Origin: DASPSR01 sp035516175
GTDB taxonomy: Bacteria > Nitrospirota > UBA9217
NCBI GenBank assembly: GCA_035516175.1
Contig: DATJAO010000038.1
Span: forward strand, 53,134-117,133
Direction of reading: 5' to 3'
Length of the DNA: 64,000 nucleotides
Made by a program: the position numbers and the translations under genes. This document shows positions 35,865-45,125 of this stretch, piece by piece. The notes under the pieces are model-generated. The model saw only the letters and a program-made list of their open reading frames with translations. It was not told the DNA's origin and searched no databases. Each line of letters begins with the position of its first letter. The stretch's first letter is position 1.

Positions 35865-36635
35865 ATGAACAAAAAAAAGAGACCGCCGAAAATAATACTT
35901 ATCGCAGTAGCGGTCGTCATCGTGGCGGCAATCGTGGCAAAGCTCTTATTCTTCCAGGGAGAATTTCTCTATGCAGGAACTCTCGAGGCGACAAAGGTGG
36001 ATTTGTCTGCGCAGGTCTCTTCGGCGATCGGGAAGGTGAACGTCCAGGAAGGCGACCACGTCGTGGAAAATCAGGAATTGGTGGTGCTGACATGCGAGGA
36101 TGTCAAGGTCGCGTCGGAGCTGGCGAACGACAACTTCCGACGGACAGTGGGCCTCTACAGAACCGGGACCGCCTCGCAGGAGACGATGGACCAGGTCAAG
36201 TACAAGAAAGACGATGCGGACGTGCGTCTTGGCTGGTGCTCCATCAAATCACCAATTTCGGGCGCGGTCCTCAGTCGCTATCATGAACCGGGCGAATGGG
36301 TGAATCCGGGCACTAAGCTTTTGACGTTAGCGAACATCCGGGATATCTGGGCCTACATTTACGTTCCTCAGCCGGACGTTTCAAGACTCCAGGCCGGTAT
36401 GAAACTCAAGGGGTATCTACCGGAACTGAACAATCGAGAATTCGAGGGCACAATCATCAAAATCAACGATGAAGCGGAGTTCACTCCAAAGAACGTTCAA
36501 ACGCGGGCAGAACGTACCCGCCTGGTATACGGTGTGAAAGTAAGCTTTCTTGGTTCGAACGAGCAGGAAATCCTCAAACCGGGAATGACCATTGAAGTAA
36601 AATTGCCTCAAAAATTGAAGAGCCCAATTCTCTGA
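35865..36635 (+). CDS. HlyD-type adaptor of ABC-2 exporter (short form)
   Basis: Membrane-fusion protein (256 aa). Seen: membrane anchor IILIAVAVVIVAAIVAKLLF, lipoyl half-motifs (VSSAIGKVNVQEGDHVVENQ; SPISGAVLSRYHEPGEWVNP), a very short helical hairpin between them, and a beta-barrel (MKLKGYLPELNNREFEGTI). At about 256 residues it is shorter than the usual 320-350, mainly through the reduced coiled coil. The ATG at 35865 follows GAGAGGA; the upstream ATG (35832) lies in a dispersed intergenic repeat and is rejected. It heads an operon with two ATPases and two permeases, like YbhGFSR. Confidence 0.9.
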   Translation: MNKKKRPPKIILIAVAVVIVAAIVAKLLFFQGEFLYAGTLEATKVDLSAQVSSAIGKVNVQEGDHVVENQELVVLTCEDVKVASELANDNFRRTVGLYRTGTASQETMDQVKYKKDDADVRLGWCSIKSPISGAVLSRYHEPGEWVNPGTKLLTLANIRDIWAYIYVPQPDVSRLQAGMKLKGYLPELNNREFEGTIIKINDEAEFTPKNVQTRAERTRLVYGVKVSFLGSNEQEILKPGMTIEVKLPQKLKSPIL

Positions 36636-36774
36636 AGGCGCGAAGAGGGCTGGAAAAAAACAAATGTCACGGTTAAAAAATAAAAAAACCTGTGCGAGCT
36701 TTGTACCTCGGTGTGGCCTATGACCGCGTCGGTTCAATTTTTAGTTCCACCTGTCCGGGTGACGCAACGCTGAT

Positions 36775-37503
36775 ATGTCGCAGATGCCTGTTACCATCTC
36801 TGTTCACGGGATACGGAAGGTTTTCGGCACTAACCCCGCATTGGACGGAGTGACGCTCGAATTTTCCTCGGGGTTCATGCACGGCGTCATTGGTCCCGAG
36901 GGTGCCGGGAAGACTACCCTCCTGCGCATCATTCTCGGCTTGATGAAGCCGACGGAAGGAACGGTTGAGTTTCAGCGCGGCGGCGAGCGGCTAGATTTCG
37001 AAACTATCCGTCCAAGCGTAGCGTATATGCCGCAGACGCAAAGCCTCTATCCCGATCTTTCCATCAGCGAGCACCTCGATTTTTTCAAGGAGCTGTACGG
37101 AATACCCGACAATCTCTTTCAAGAAAAACGTGAGGAACTGCTCAATATCACCAGGCTTGGTGAGTTCGTTCAGCGTCCTGCGGGGCAGCTTTCCGGAGGG
37201 ATGTACAAGAAGCTGGGGTTGATGTGCGCGCTTTTGAGGTCCCCGGCAGTTATGCTCCTGGACGAACCCACAACCGGCGTGGATCCGATCAGCCGGCGGG
37301 AATTTTGGGCCCTCCTTTATCGCTTGCTGGATCAAAAGATTCTGATTCTCGTGACGACGGCATACATGGATGAAGCGGAGCGATGCGGCCGCGTGCATCT
37401 GTTGGAGCATGGGAAGCTTGTTGCAACGGGCGAGCCGCGTGAACTTCTGGCGCGCGAGGAGGTGCGGAGCTTTGATGAACTTTTCCTCAGGCGAAACGCA
37501 TGA
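36775..37503 (+). CDS. ABC-2 exporter ATPase, first of a pair
   Basis: ATP-binding protein (242 aa). Seen: Walker A variant VIGPEGAGKTTLLR, Q-loop YMPQTQSLYPDL, signature QLSGGMYKKLGL, Walker B VMLLDEPTTGVDP; the switch His position reads VTTAYMDEAE (Tyr instead of His), so its ATPase cycle may be asymmetric with that of its partner. It overlaps the second ATPase gene by 29 bp. YbhF of Escherichia coli carries both such domains in one chain; here they are separate. Confidence 0.9.
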   Translation: MSQMPVTISVHGIRKVFGTNPALDGVTLEFSSGFMHGVIGPEGAGKTTLLRIILGLMKPTEGTVEFQRGGERLDFETIRPSVAYMPQTQSLYPDLSISEHLDFFKELYGIPDNLFQEKREELLNITRLGEFVQRPAGQLSGGMYKKLGLMCALLRSPAVMLLDEPTTGVDPISRREFWALLYRLLDQKILILVTTAYMDEAERCGRVHLLEHGKLVATGEPRELLAREEVRSFDELFLRRNA

Positions 37504-38425
37504 GCGTGAAACCGCGGTGGAGGTGAGAAACCTTTCGGTACGGTTCGGCGATTTCTACGCCGTGAACCGGGTTTCCTTCACTGTACGCCGCGGCGAAACA
37601 TTCGGATTTTTAGGAGCTAACGGCGCCGGGAAGACGACCACAATACGAGTACTGTGCGGTTTGCTGCGTCCTACGGAAGGAAACGTACGCGTCGCCGGGG
37701 TGAGTTTCGACCACGGGGAACAGGCGGTCAAGTCCAAGGTCGGATACATGTCCCAGAAATTCACGCTCTACGACGACTTGACAGTCGAGGAGAATCTGAG
37801 TTTCACGGCGAGTCTCCGTAAACTGGACACGGCAACCTATGTGAGACGTCGTCAGGAATTGTTCGACTTTATCGCTTTTGATCGGCCGCTCAACACCATC
37901 GTCCGCGACCTGTCCGGTGGAACGAAGCAGCAAGTATCGCTCGCTGCGGCGCTTTTGCACGACCCGGAAATCGTCTTCCTCGATGAGCCGACGGCCGGCG
38001 TGACGCCCGCATCTCGGAGCCGCTTCTGGTCGCTTATTCGAAAGCTTGCCGAAAACGACAAGACGGTCTTCGTGACGACCCATTACATGGACGAGGCAGA
38101 GCAATGTGATCGGATCGCGCTCATGCGGGAAGGGAAGATTCTTGCGCTGGACACGCCGGAAGGTCTGAAGCGGTCGATTTTTCCGATGCCGATGCTTGAG
38201 TTCGACCCCAAAAAACCCTTGAGCTACGCCGAGATTTCAGAGTTGGCCGCACATGAGGTTTTTATGTTTTTCGAACCGTATGGCCTCAGATTTCACGCCT
38301 CGTTTCGAAGCGAAGACGGATGGGAAAGGGTCAGGCCGTTCTTCGAAGAGAAATTCACGATCCGCCAAATAAAGCCATCACTTGAGGATGTGTTTATTCA
38401 AACCGTGGAGAGCAAAGTCGAATGA
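37475..38425 (+). CDS. ABC-2 exporter ATPase, second of a pair
   Basis: ATP-binding protein (316 aa). Seen: VEVRNLSVRFGDFYAVNRVS, Walker A LGANGAGKTTTIRVL, Q-loop YMSQKFTLYDDLTVEEN, signature DLSGGTKQQVSLAAAL, Walker B IVFLDEPTAGVTP, switch His in VTTHYMDEAEQC and a C-terminal accessory domain ending VFIQTVESKVE. The longest frame starts at 37370 inside the previous gene; the ATG at 37475 gives a short overlap and a plausible N-terminus. A GTG at 37517 is another option. Confidence 0.88.
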   Translation: MNFSSGETHERETAVEVRNLSVRFGDFYAVNRVSFTVRRGETFGFLGANGAGKTTTIRVLCGLLRPTEGNVRVAGVSFDHGEQAVKSKVGYMSQKFTLYDDLTVEENLSFTASLRKLDTATYVRRRQELFDFIAFDRPLNTIVRDLSGGTKQQVSLAAALLHDPEIVFLDEPTAGVTPASRSRFWSLIRKLAENDKTVFVTTHYMDEAEQCDRIALMREGKILALDTPEGLKRSIFPMPMLEFDPKKPLSYAEISELAAHEVFMFFEPYGLRFHASFRSEDGWERVRPFFEEKFTIRQIKPSLEDVFIQTVESKVE

Positions 38426-39540
38426 AGACCTTTGTCTGGCGCAGAGCAGCCGCTGTTTCCAGGAAAGAGGTTTTTCACATCCTGCGAGACCCCTATACCT
38501 TGGGGTCGGCGCTCGGGTTGCCGGTTTTCATGGTCATCATGTTCGGCGTCGCTATCGAGTTCAACGTGAAAAACGTCGCTCTTGCGGTATGCGATTCGGA
38601 CCAGACGCAAAGCTCCCGCAGCCTGCTCGACAACTTTGGGAGTTCCCAGTATTTTCTGCTCCACGGGGTTGCTTCACCGTACGAGGCGGTGACGGATGTG
38701 TCCGCGGAACGCGCGCGTGCCGCGTTGATAATTCCCCCGCGGTTCGAAAAGGACCTCTTCGACGGAAGAGGCGCCGAAGTACAAATGCTGGTAGACGGTT
38801 CCGATAATTCCACGGTGGGGCCAGTGCTGGGTTACATCAGCAGCATTCAAACGATCGCGTCTCGAAGGATTGCCGATTTTGATCCGCCTGCCCCTTATGA
38901 ACTTCGAACGCGGTTCCTGTTCAATCCCGAACTAAACAGCCGCTGGTTCGTGATCCCCGGTCTTACTGTCGTGGTCATGTCGATCCTCTCGATCCTGCTG
39001 ACCGCGCTCACTATCGCGCGGGAGTGGGAAAACGGTTCCATGGAACTGCTCTTATCAACGCCCGTGGAGCCGCTCGAAATCATTGTAGGGAAGCTGGCCC
39101 CCTACGGCGCACTCGGGATCATCGCTGTGACTTTCGTCTATGTGATTGCCAGGACTGTATTCGGCATCCCCTTCGTCGGCAATCTGGCGGTCTTCGGTTT
39201 GGGCTGTCTGCTGTTCCTGATGACGTACCTGGCCCAGGGGCTACTCATCTCCGTCGTGACCCGCAAGCAAACAATCGCAATGCAGCTCGCCATGATGTCC
39301 GGCATGCTGCCGTCCAATTTGCTGTCGGGTTTTATTTTTCCAATCGAAAGCATGCCGAAGTTCTTTCAGTACTTTACGATGATCCTGCCAGCGCGCTGGT
39401 TCATGAAGATCGCGAGGGATACGTTTTTAAAGGGTTCAAGCTTTTTTGAACTCAGCGGATCATTTCTGGCGCTTTCTATATTCTGCGTACTCATGATCTT
39501 TATGGCCACGCGCCGCTTCAAGAGGGACCTCGAGCCATGA
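38422..39540 (+). CDS. ABC-2 type permease, first of a pair
   Basis: Inner-membrane permease (372 aa) of the YhhJ/YbhS/YbhR class. Seen: N-terminal RKEVFHILRDPYTLGSALGL ahead of TM1, a ~140-residue periplasmic domain, then five membrane helices including LTALTIAREWENGSMELLLS and TPVEPLEIIVGKLAPYG, the family hallmark. Starts at an ATGA overlap with the ATPase gene and overlaps the next permease the same way, so the five genes are tightly coupled. Confidence 0.92.
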   Translation: MKTFVWRRAAAVSRKEVFHILRDPYTLGSALGLPVFMVIMFGVAIEFNVKNVALAVCDSDQTQSSRSLLDNFGSSQYFLLHGVASPYEAVTDVSAERARAALIIPPRFEKDLFDGRGAEVQMLVDGSDNSTVGPVLGYISSIQTIASRRIADFDPPAPYELRTRFLFNPELNSRWFVIPGLTVVVMSILSILLTALTIAREWENGSMELLLSTPVEPLEIIVGKLAPYGALGIIAVTFVYVIARTVFGIPFVGNLAVFGLGCLLFLMTYLAQGLLISVVTRKQTIAMQLAMMSGMLPSNLLSGFIFPIESMPKFFQYFTMILPARWFMKIARDTFLKGSSFFELSGSFLALSIFCVLMIFMATRRFKRDLEP

Positions 39541-40637
39541 ACAGGACGCTCATCGGATTCATCAGAAAAGAACTGACACAGACCCTGCGGGACCCGAGAA
39601 TGCGGATTCTCCTGTTCGTGATGCCGGTCATTCAGCTTACCCTCTTCGGCGTCGCAATTTCAAATGAAGTAAAAAACATACGTCTCGCTGCCGTATTCGA
39701 TTCCCGGGACACCGTTTTGCGGGATGTCTATGAACGAAGCATTGCGGGCAAATGGTTCATACCCGCAAAAAGTCGAGCACACGACCCCTATATGATGATC
39801 GAGGCTGGTGACGCCGATGCTGTACTTGTGCCGCCTCCTGGTGGGTTCACGCGCGCCCTCGGCCGCGGTGATGCCCCGTTGCAACTTCTCGTAAACGCCA
39901 CGAACGTCCTCCAGGCGCAGTCGGTTGAGGGCTATCTGCAAAATATCATTCAGCAGACGGTCAAGGACGACCTGAATATAACGCCGCCGGACTTTCCCAT
40001 TCAGATCAATACGCGGGTGCTTTTCAACCCCGATCTCGAGACATCAGTATTTATGGTCCCCGGTGTTATGGCCATGATAATGATCATTTCAACGATGGTT
40101 ATGGCCAATATCGCAATCGTTCGAGAGAAGGAGATGGGCACGTTTGAAATGCTCATCTCGGCGCCGGTTTCACGGTCTGAGGTCATTTACGGAAAGACGA
40201 TCCCCTATATTCTCCTGGGAATGTCCAATGTGCCATTGATCCTGGCGGTGGCTGTGTTCGTCTTCCAGGTCCCCATGCGGGGATCGCTACTGATCTTATT
40301 TAGTGCAGCCCTTGCCTTTGTCTGCACTACCGTGGCCGTGGGAACCCTGATTTCCACCTATTGCCGGAACCAGCAACAGGCGACCCTTGCGGGGTTCCTT
40401 TTCATCTTTCCCATGATCATGTTTTCAGGGATGATGTTCCCTTTGGAAAACATGCCGGTCGTACTTCAATGGATTTCATACTTCGATCCGCTTGCCCATT
40501 TTCTCGGCCTGCTCCGCAATATCATGCTGAAAGGCGGGGAAACAACCTATGTGGTAACGCACATCGCTGTTCTGGCCGCGCTTGCAGTAGCCACTGTTGT
40601 CGCGAGCTTCCGACGGTTCCATACGACGCTTGAGTAA
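39537..40637 (+). CDS. ABC-2 type permease, second of a pair
   Basis: Paralogue of the preceding permease (366 aa). Seen: FIRKELTQTLRDPRMRILLF, periplasmic domain, MANIAIVREKEMGTFEMLIS, APVSRSEVIYGKTIPYILLG and IMFSGMMFPLENMPVVLQW. It probably forms a heterodimer with its neighbour, powered by the two different ATPases. Last gene of the operon; 469 bp without a gene follow. Confidence 0.92.
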   Translation: MNRTLIGFIRKELTQTLRDPRMRILLFVMPVIQLTLFGVAISNEVKNIRLAAVFDSRDTVLRDVYERSIAGKWFIPAKSRAHDPYMMIEAGDADAVLVPPPGGFTRALGRGDAPLQLLVNATNVLQAQSVEGYLQNIIQQTVKDDLNITPPDFPIQINTRVLFNPDLETSVFMVPGVMAMIMIISTMVMANIAIVREKEMGTFEMLISAPVSRSEVIYGKTIPYILLGMSNVPLILAVAVFVFQVPMRGSLLILFSAALAFVCTTVAVGTLISTYCRNQQQATLAGFLFIFPMIMFSGMMFPLENMPVVLQWISYFDPLAHFLGLLRNIMLKGGETTYVVTHIAVLAALAVATVVASFRRFHTTLE

Positions 40638-41106
40638 ACAGCATGAAAGAAATCCGATAAATAATGAGGATGCGTCGTCACTCGCGATACACCTATTCGT
40701 TATCAATGTCTTCATGCAAATCCTTGTCAGCATTGGGTGATTTACCTTCACGGAGACGCCATTGACATCCTCTTGCCCCCTATGACCTCATGCTTTCTTC
40801 TGGGGATGCGGGTGGTAACGCCAGGCTCGTTCCGGTTCCCTCATCGGCTCAAATAAAAGTATTAGATGATTAAAGCACTCAGACTTAGAATGTGCTATAT
40901 TTTTGTCATTCTCTCATAGCATGCGTGCTATCCATGAAAACCCGGATTGCGACTAAGAATTATTTGAATTTCAAATACATCAAGGGTGCTCATTATGTAG
41001 CATAAATTTTGTCTTGTCTTGACATTCTTGTTTATTCAGGGATTACCAGTGCTGAGTTTCACAAATCTGACGGCTGTGGCGAACATGCCCTTCAGGAGGT
41101 GGCTGG
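40638..41106 (+). other. Intergenic region with two inverted repeats
   Basis: No gene seen. It contains a small hairpin ATAGCA-TGCG-TGCTAT (40916-40931) and a longer palindrome at 40961-40977 described separately. TTGACA at 41027-41032 has no clear -10. Confidence 0.4.
40961..40977 (+). promoter_or_regulatory. 17-bp palindrome, possible operator of the redox/NO island
   Basis: TATTTGAA-T-TTCAAATA, a perfect inverted repeat with 8-bp arms, 130 bp upstream of the rubredoxin gene. The outer flanks (AAGAATTATTT and AAATACATC) loosely resemble NsrR half-sites, but the spacing differs, so the regulator is unassigned. Confidence 0.4.
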
Positions 41107-41265
41107 ATGGAAAAGTGGAAATGCACGGTTTGCGACTGGGTCTATGATCCCGCGGTCGGCGATCCGGATGGAGGCATTGCACCAGGTATGCCATTTGAAG
41201 AAATTCCTGATACTTGGGTCTGTCCGGTCTGCGGCGCAAGCAAGGATGCCTTCGTAAAAATGTAA
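41107..41265 (+). CDS. Rubredoxin
   Basis: Small one-iron electron carrier (52 aa). Seen: MEKWKCTVCDWVYDPAVGDP, then GIAPGMPFEEIPDTWVCPVC, then GASKDAF: the two CxxC knuckles that bind the Fe(Cys)4 centre and the canonical GDPDGGIAPG loop. AGGAGG lies eight bases before the ATG. Rubredoxins feed superoxide reductase, rubrerythrin or flavodiiron NO/O2 reductases; none of these is in the window, but NO-related genes follow. DUF488 starts 14 bp downstream. Confidence 0.95.
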   Translation: MEKWKCTVCDWVYDPAVGDPDGGIAPGMPFEEIPDTWVCPVCGASKDAFVKM

Positions 41266-41279
41266 AGATTATAAACGGA

Positions 41280-41633
41280 ATGCACGTGTTAAAGATCAAA
41301 CGAATATATGATCCGTGGTCGCGCGATGACGGTAAGCGCATCCTCGTTGACAGGTTGTGGGCGCGGGGAATCAAGAAGGACGAAGCGAAGATAGACGAGT
41401 GGCTCAAGGACATCGCGCCGAGCGATACACTTCGGAAATGGTTCGCCCACGATCCTGACAAATATCCGGTATTTCTGGAAAAGTACAAGGAAGAGCTCAA
41501 GGACAAGAAAGAAATTGTCGATCGGCTCCGAAACGAAGCAAAGAACGGAAAGATAACCCTTCTCTTCTCTGCGAAGGATAGAGAGCACAACAACGCCGTT
41601 GCTCTCAAGGAGATGATTGAACATCATAAATAG
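41280..41633 (+). CDS. DUF488 (YeaO-like) protein
   Basis: 117-residue cytoplasmic protein of unknown function. Seen: KIKRIYDPWSRDDGKRILVD, RLWARGIKKDEAKIDEWLKD, IAPSDTLRKWFAHDP and ITLLFSAKDREHNNAVALKE, which are diagnostic for the YeaO branch of DUF488. The frame opens at 41214, but the family start matches the ATG at 41280. It sits between rubredoxin and a multihaem cytochrome gene in what looks like one transcription unit. Confidence 0.9.
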   Translation: MHVLKIKRIYDPWSRDDGKRILVDRLWARGIKKDEAKIDEWLKDIAPSDTLRKWFAHDPDKYPVFLEKYKEELKDKKEIVDRLRNEAKNGKITLLFSAKDREHNNAVALKEMIEHHK

Positions 41634-41645
41634 GGAGGTTGCGTT

Positions 41646-44054
41646 ATGAACGGCCTGCGCCTTATCAGGACTTGCATTTTCTCAGCAGTGATACTGGCTT
41701 TTTTAGTTCCCACGCTCTTTGCGGGTTCGCCGTCACCCTATGTTCCTGATCCCCCCTTCAAACCGGGGCTCCTAAAGCCAATATCGGTCAAGGAGGGCTC
41801 GGGGAAAACCGTTACCCACTATGACCCCAAGGATCCCTACGACATATTCATCAATTACGAACTGGGCATGCATTGCGTGGGGTTTGACATCTCCTACTGC
41901 TGCGTTATTCCGCCGTATAACAGCATCCAGGCGCAGGCTGTCAGGACCGGAGAAGACGGCTCGCTCCCTCATCTCCTGATACCAGATGACGGCCTGTCGC
42001 TCGCATATTTTGTAAGGGACAACAGCTATAGCGAGGGAAACAAAATGAGGTACTGGCAGGTGCTGAAGGATGTTGACGGCAACGGCAGGATGGACGACCC
42101 TGGAGATTCAATGGCGAACTATGTCTGGACCCACCTGTTCATCTATAAAGACCTCGAGGGGACCATACCACAGGACTGGCCTAAAAGGAAAAGGTTGCGG
42201 GTGGGACAGCAGATCCAGGTCCCCATTGATTCGGGTCCTACAGGAAAGAACGTAGCCGGCGGTTACTTGGACTATGCAGGGAGCACCGGCGGCAACAAGG
42301 TCTTCACGGATTCTCTGCTTCCGGAAGTCAAAAACGTTCCCCTGATCCTCACCTCATCGTATCTGTGGGATGCGCTTGGTCTGCCCCTGACTGCGTTCAA
42401 CGACAGCAGACGGAAAGGCACTATCCGGACCATCACGGAAAAAGATTTCCAGCCCTACCAGTACTCTGTAGTACAACTGCGAGATAAAGCGGGCAAACCC
42501 GTAACCGCAGACGGGAAGCCGGTTGAGTTTTTCGGTACGAATCCTGTTGACCTGCCGAATTGTTACCTTTGCCATTCGGGCGAAGGGAAGGCAGCCAAAC
42601 TGGCGAGAAGCGCAGGCTTGTCCCTGTTCGACAAGGAATACACCTACTGGAAAAATCGCTATCCTGATACGACCGAGTTCATGGCCAGGCAGTCACAAGC
42701 TTCAATCAACGTGCTTGAACTGCATGACAAACATTATGGCACTACTTTTTTGAAAGAGTACAACCCCAACGCATCATCGAACCGTCTTGGCATTGTGGGT
42801 TCGGTCAATTGTGCGGACTGTCATGGGGACAATGTTTCAGGAAACCTGCAGACCCCTCGACCGGTCACGTCCGGATATAAGGTCGTGAAAGCGATGGCAC
42901 TTACCGAAGCGATCCATAGCACGCATGCTGTGTTCATCCCCATGCCCGACAAAACGGGCAGGACGCAAAGCTGCCAGGCATGCCACCCCATGCACTGGCA
43001 GCAGGAGAAGATGAACGACCCCTCAGCAAATCCTTTCCGGATCGCTGATGAGGAGGGGACCCCCCGCTTCTCCGAGGCGGACGTGAGGACCGCCGGAGGA
43101 GGGTGTTATCTTCGAAGGGACGCTCACACAAACCCTAACGTGAAACCTCCCTTCTTTCTAAATCACATCGGGAAGTGGTATCTGAAAGAGGTAAGCATGA
43201 AAGACGAAAATGGCAAACCCGTAACGGAGCTTAGGGGTTTGTACTGTACCAACTGTCACAATGCGCTCTCTCAGGAGCTGTATCGCTATGACGAAATCAA
43301 GGATGCCGCTACGCAGGCAGGCAAGACATTGCGGAACAGGTCGATGAAGGAGGTCATTGACGCGGTTGCTCTTGGAAATGTGAAGAAGTTTAAGCGTAGC
43401 TATGCCGATCCAGCCGTCGGAACTGAAGGAGAACCGCTCCGATCGTACTATGAAGATCATGTCGGAGCAACACTCGTGAAGGTTTCAAAGGACAGCCTAG
43501 GCAGGCCCAAACTTCTTGCCTGGAACGCAAAAGAAGGTGATCCGGTGCTTTATGAAACCGTGTCCGGAGGCAAGGACTGGTGGCTGGCTGCAGCAGAGCC
43601 GCATTGCGCAGACTGCCATCTGGCGCCTTTTGTAGAGAGCAAGGGGGGAAGCTATTTCCCCATAGACCAGCCGAATAAGTATTCGCTCTATCGCTATTCC
43701 AAGGCTCACGGCTCGTTCGCCTGCCAGTCCTGTCACGAGTCGATGCACGGCCTCTATCCGGTACGGTATGAAGGCCCTGAGGGGGCCGCCGACCTGACGA
43801 CGCATGAGCAGGCGCTTCAGTTCAGCCCTGACGGGAAATACGCGGGGCCCGTGACTTGCGCCGCGTGCCACCGGGTGAACGAAAAAGGCGTCCCGGTTCA
43901 GCTGCAAGGCACCGAGTACGCAGGAGACTACTGGGCATCTACGGTCCTGCTTCATTTCATGCGGGAGGGTGACCAGAAATTCCCGATAAAGAAACTCATG
44001 GAAAAATATCCATACAAGAATTCACAAAGGATCGCAAGGGATGGATGGGAATGA
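41646..44054 (+). CDS. Periplasmic heptahaem cytochrome c
   Basis: 802-residue exported multihaem cytochrome. Seen: signal peptide IFSAVILAFLVPTLFAG and seven CXXCH sites (CYLCH, CADCH, CQACH, CTNCH, CADCH, CQSCH, CAACH). The first 300 residues hold no haem motif and form a separate domain (FINYELGMHCVGFDISYCCV). AGGGAGG precedes the ATG. A NorC-like gene follows 165 bp later, so it may deliver electrons for, or itself carry out, nitrogen-oxide reduction; this is inferred from position. I do not recognise the named family. Confidence 0.85.
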   Translation: MNGLRLIRTCIFSAVILAFLVPTLFAGSPSPYVPDPPFKPGLLKPISVKEGSGKTVTHYDPKDPYDIFINYELGMHCVGFDISYCCVIPPYNSIQAQAVRTGEDGSLPHLLIPDDGLSLAYFVRDNSYSEGNKMRYWQVLKDVDGNGRMDDPGDSMANYVWTHLFIYKDLEGTIPQDWPKRKRLRVGQQIQVPIDSGPTGKNVAGGYLDYAGSTGGNKVFTDSLLPEVKNVPLILTSSYLWDALGLPLTAFNDSRRKGTIRTITEKDFQPYQYSVVQLRDKAGKPVTADGKPVEFFGTNPVDLPNCYLCHSGEGKAAKLARSAGLSLFDKEYTYWKNRYPDTTEFMARQSQASINVLELHDKHYGTTFLKEYNPNASSNRLGIVGSVNCADCHGDNVSGNLQTPRPVTSGYKVVKAMALTEAIHSTHAVFIPMPDKTGRTQSCQACHPMHWQQEKMNDPSANPFRIADEEGTPRFSEADVRTAGGGCYLRRDAHTNPNVKPPFFLNHIGKWYLKEVSMKDENGKPVTELRGLYCTNCHNALSQELYRYDEIKDAATQAGKTLRNRSMKEVIDAVALGNVKKFKRSYADPAVGTEGEPLRSYYEDHVGATLVKVSKDSLGRPKLLAWNAKEGDPVLYETVSGGKDWWLAAAEPHCADCHLAPFVESKGGSYFPIDQPNKYSLYRYSKAHGSFACQSCHESMHGLYPVRYEGPEGAADLTTHEQALQFSPDGKYAGPVTCAACHRVNEKGVPVQLQGTEYAGDYWASTVLLHFMREGDQKFPIKKLMEKYPYKNSQRIARDGWE

Positions 44055-44219
44055 TAAAACGTCGTCTTGAGAGAAAACCGGGCGTATCTGTCGGCGATGC
44101 CCCCCTGAGGGAAACCGTTGTCTCTACAGAGTTGTAAAAAAACCTTCCGAGCGGTCAAAAGCCACAGTGCATGATCGTTTGGTGTCTAACAGAGCTTACT
44201 GACCGGAAAGGAGAATGCT

Positions 44220-44891
44220 ATGACGCTATCGCAAGGCAAGGCAATCTTCATTTGTGGAACGGCAATCTCGGCCTTGATCTTTCTCGCGCTCACCTACGAT
44301 TCTCTGATGAAAATGCCGCAGAGAACGCAGGAGGAAAAATTGGATGCCCGTGTTGCTGCAGGCAAGTGGGTATGGCAGAAATACAATTGCAATGACTGCC
44401 ATACCATCCTCGGGATCGGAGGATACTATGCTCCGGACGTTACCAAGGTCATGAGTTATCGCGATGCTGACTGGACCACCAGGTTCCTGAAGGACCCGCA
44501 AGAGGTCTGGCCGGCTGCGCGGAAGATGCCGAACCTCCATCTCAAGGACCAGGAGATCGCCGACGTGGTCGCGTTCCTCACGTGGGTGAACGGCATTGAT
44601 ACGAACAACTGGCCGCCCAAGCCCATGGTGGCCGCCGCGGAGACTGGCACGAAACCGGGAGAGGCGATCTATAAAGCACAGGGCTGTTCAGCATGCCACA
44701 GGATCGGAGGCGTTGGGGGAACGATCGGGCCAGACCTCTCGGGAGTCGGCAGAAGGAGAGATAAGAATTGGATCCTGCAGCAGCTGACCGATCCGAAGTC
44801 TCATGATCCGAAATCCGTCATGCCGAGTTTCGCGAGACTGGCGGAAAGGGACAGGGAGTATCTCGCGGAGTATCTCGTCAGCCTCAAATAA
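44220..44891 (+). CDS. norC: NorC-like dihaem cytochrome c
   Basis: Membrane-anchored cytochrome (223 aa). Seen: N-terminal helix IFICGTAISALIFLALTYDS, then the NorC-type GKWVWQKYNCNDCHTILGIG with GYYAPDVTKVM and a distal Met in AARKMPNLHL; after a linker, a second cytochrome domain, GCSACHRIGGVGGTIGPDLS. Ordinary NorC has one haem; the second domain is an addition. AAAGGAG precedes the ATG. Directly downstream only a C-terminal fragment of norB remains, so the usual NO reductase partner is missing here. Confidence 0.87.
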   Translation: MTLSQGKAIFICGTAISALIFLALTYDSLMKMPQRTQEEKLDARVAAGKWVWQKYNCNDCHTILGIGGYYAPDVTKVMSYRDADWTTRFLKDPQEVWPAARKMPNLHLKDQEIADVVAFLTWVNGIDTNNWPPKPMVAAAETGTKPGEAIYKAQGCSACHRIGGVGGTIGPDLSGVGRRRDKNWILQQLTDPKSHDPKSVMPSFARLAERDREYLAEYLVSLK

Positions 44892-44892
44892 G

Positions 44893-45102
44893 GAGGATAT
44901 CATAATCCTCATCGCACTTGCACTTGGCATTGCCGGGATCGTGCAAGTCTACTTCCGGCGTGTTCTGGGCATGGACTATCTCACGGCTCAGGGGTTTATG
45001 AAGCCGTGGTACGCCGTGTTCTGGGTATCGGCATGGGGGTTCGCGGCAGGGGTGGTGATGTTTCTCATAGACTCCTTCAGGCTTGCAAGGGCCCAAGCGT
45101 AG
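44893..45102 (+). pseudogene. norB: norB remnant: last ~69 codons of NO reductase large subunit
   Basis: The frame reads LALGIAGIVQVYFRRVLGMD, then YLTAQGFMKPWY, then WGFAAGVVMFLIDSFRLARA and stops at 45100-45102. This matches the end of NorB (last two helices; ...GVLQVWLQRM...TQDQ...FYWLREGAGVVFLIGL...). The catalytic core, about 390 residues with all haem and Fe-B histidines, is absent. A perfect AAGGAGG (44890-44896) at the norC stop is followed by ATA rather than ATG, consistent with a deletion joining just after the ribosome site. A collapsed assembly is the alternative. Confidence 0.82.
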
Positions 45103-45125
45103 CGGTGTTTTGGCGCGATGACGAG

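Noticed and set aside
37370..37474. Upstream extension of the second ABC ATPase
   Set aside because: It would overlap the first ATPase by 134 bp and adds residues with no family match; the ATG at 37475 gives a normal start.
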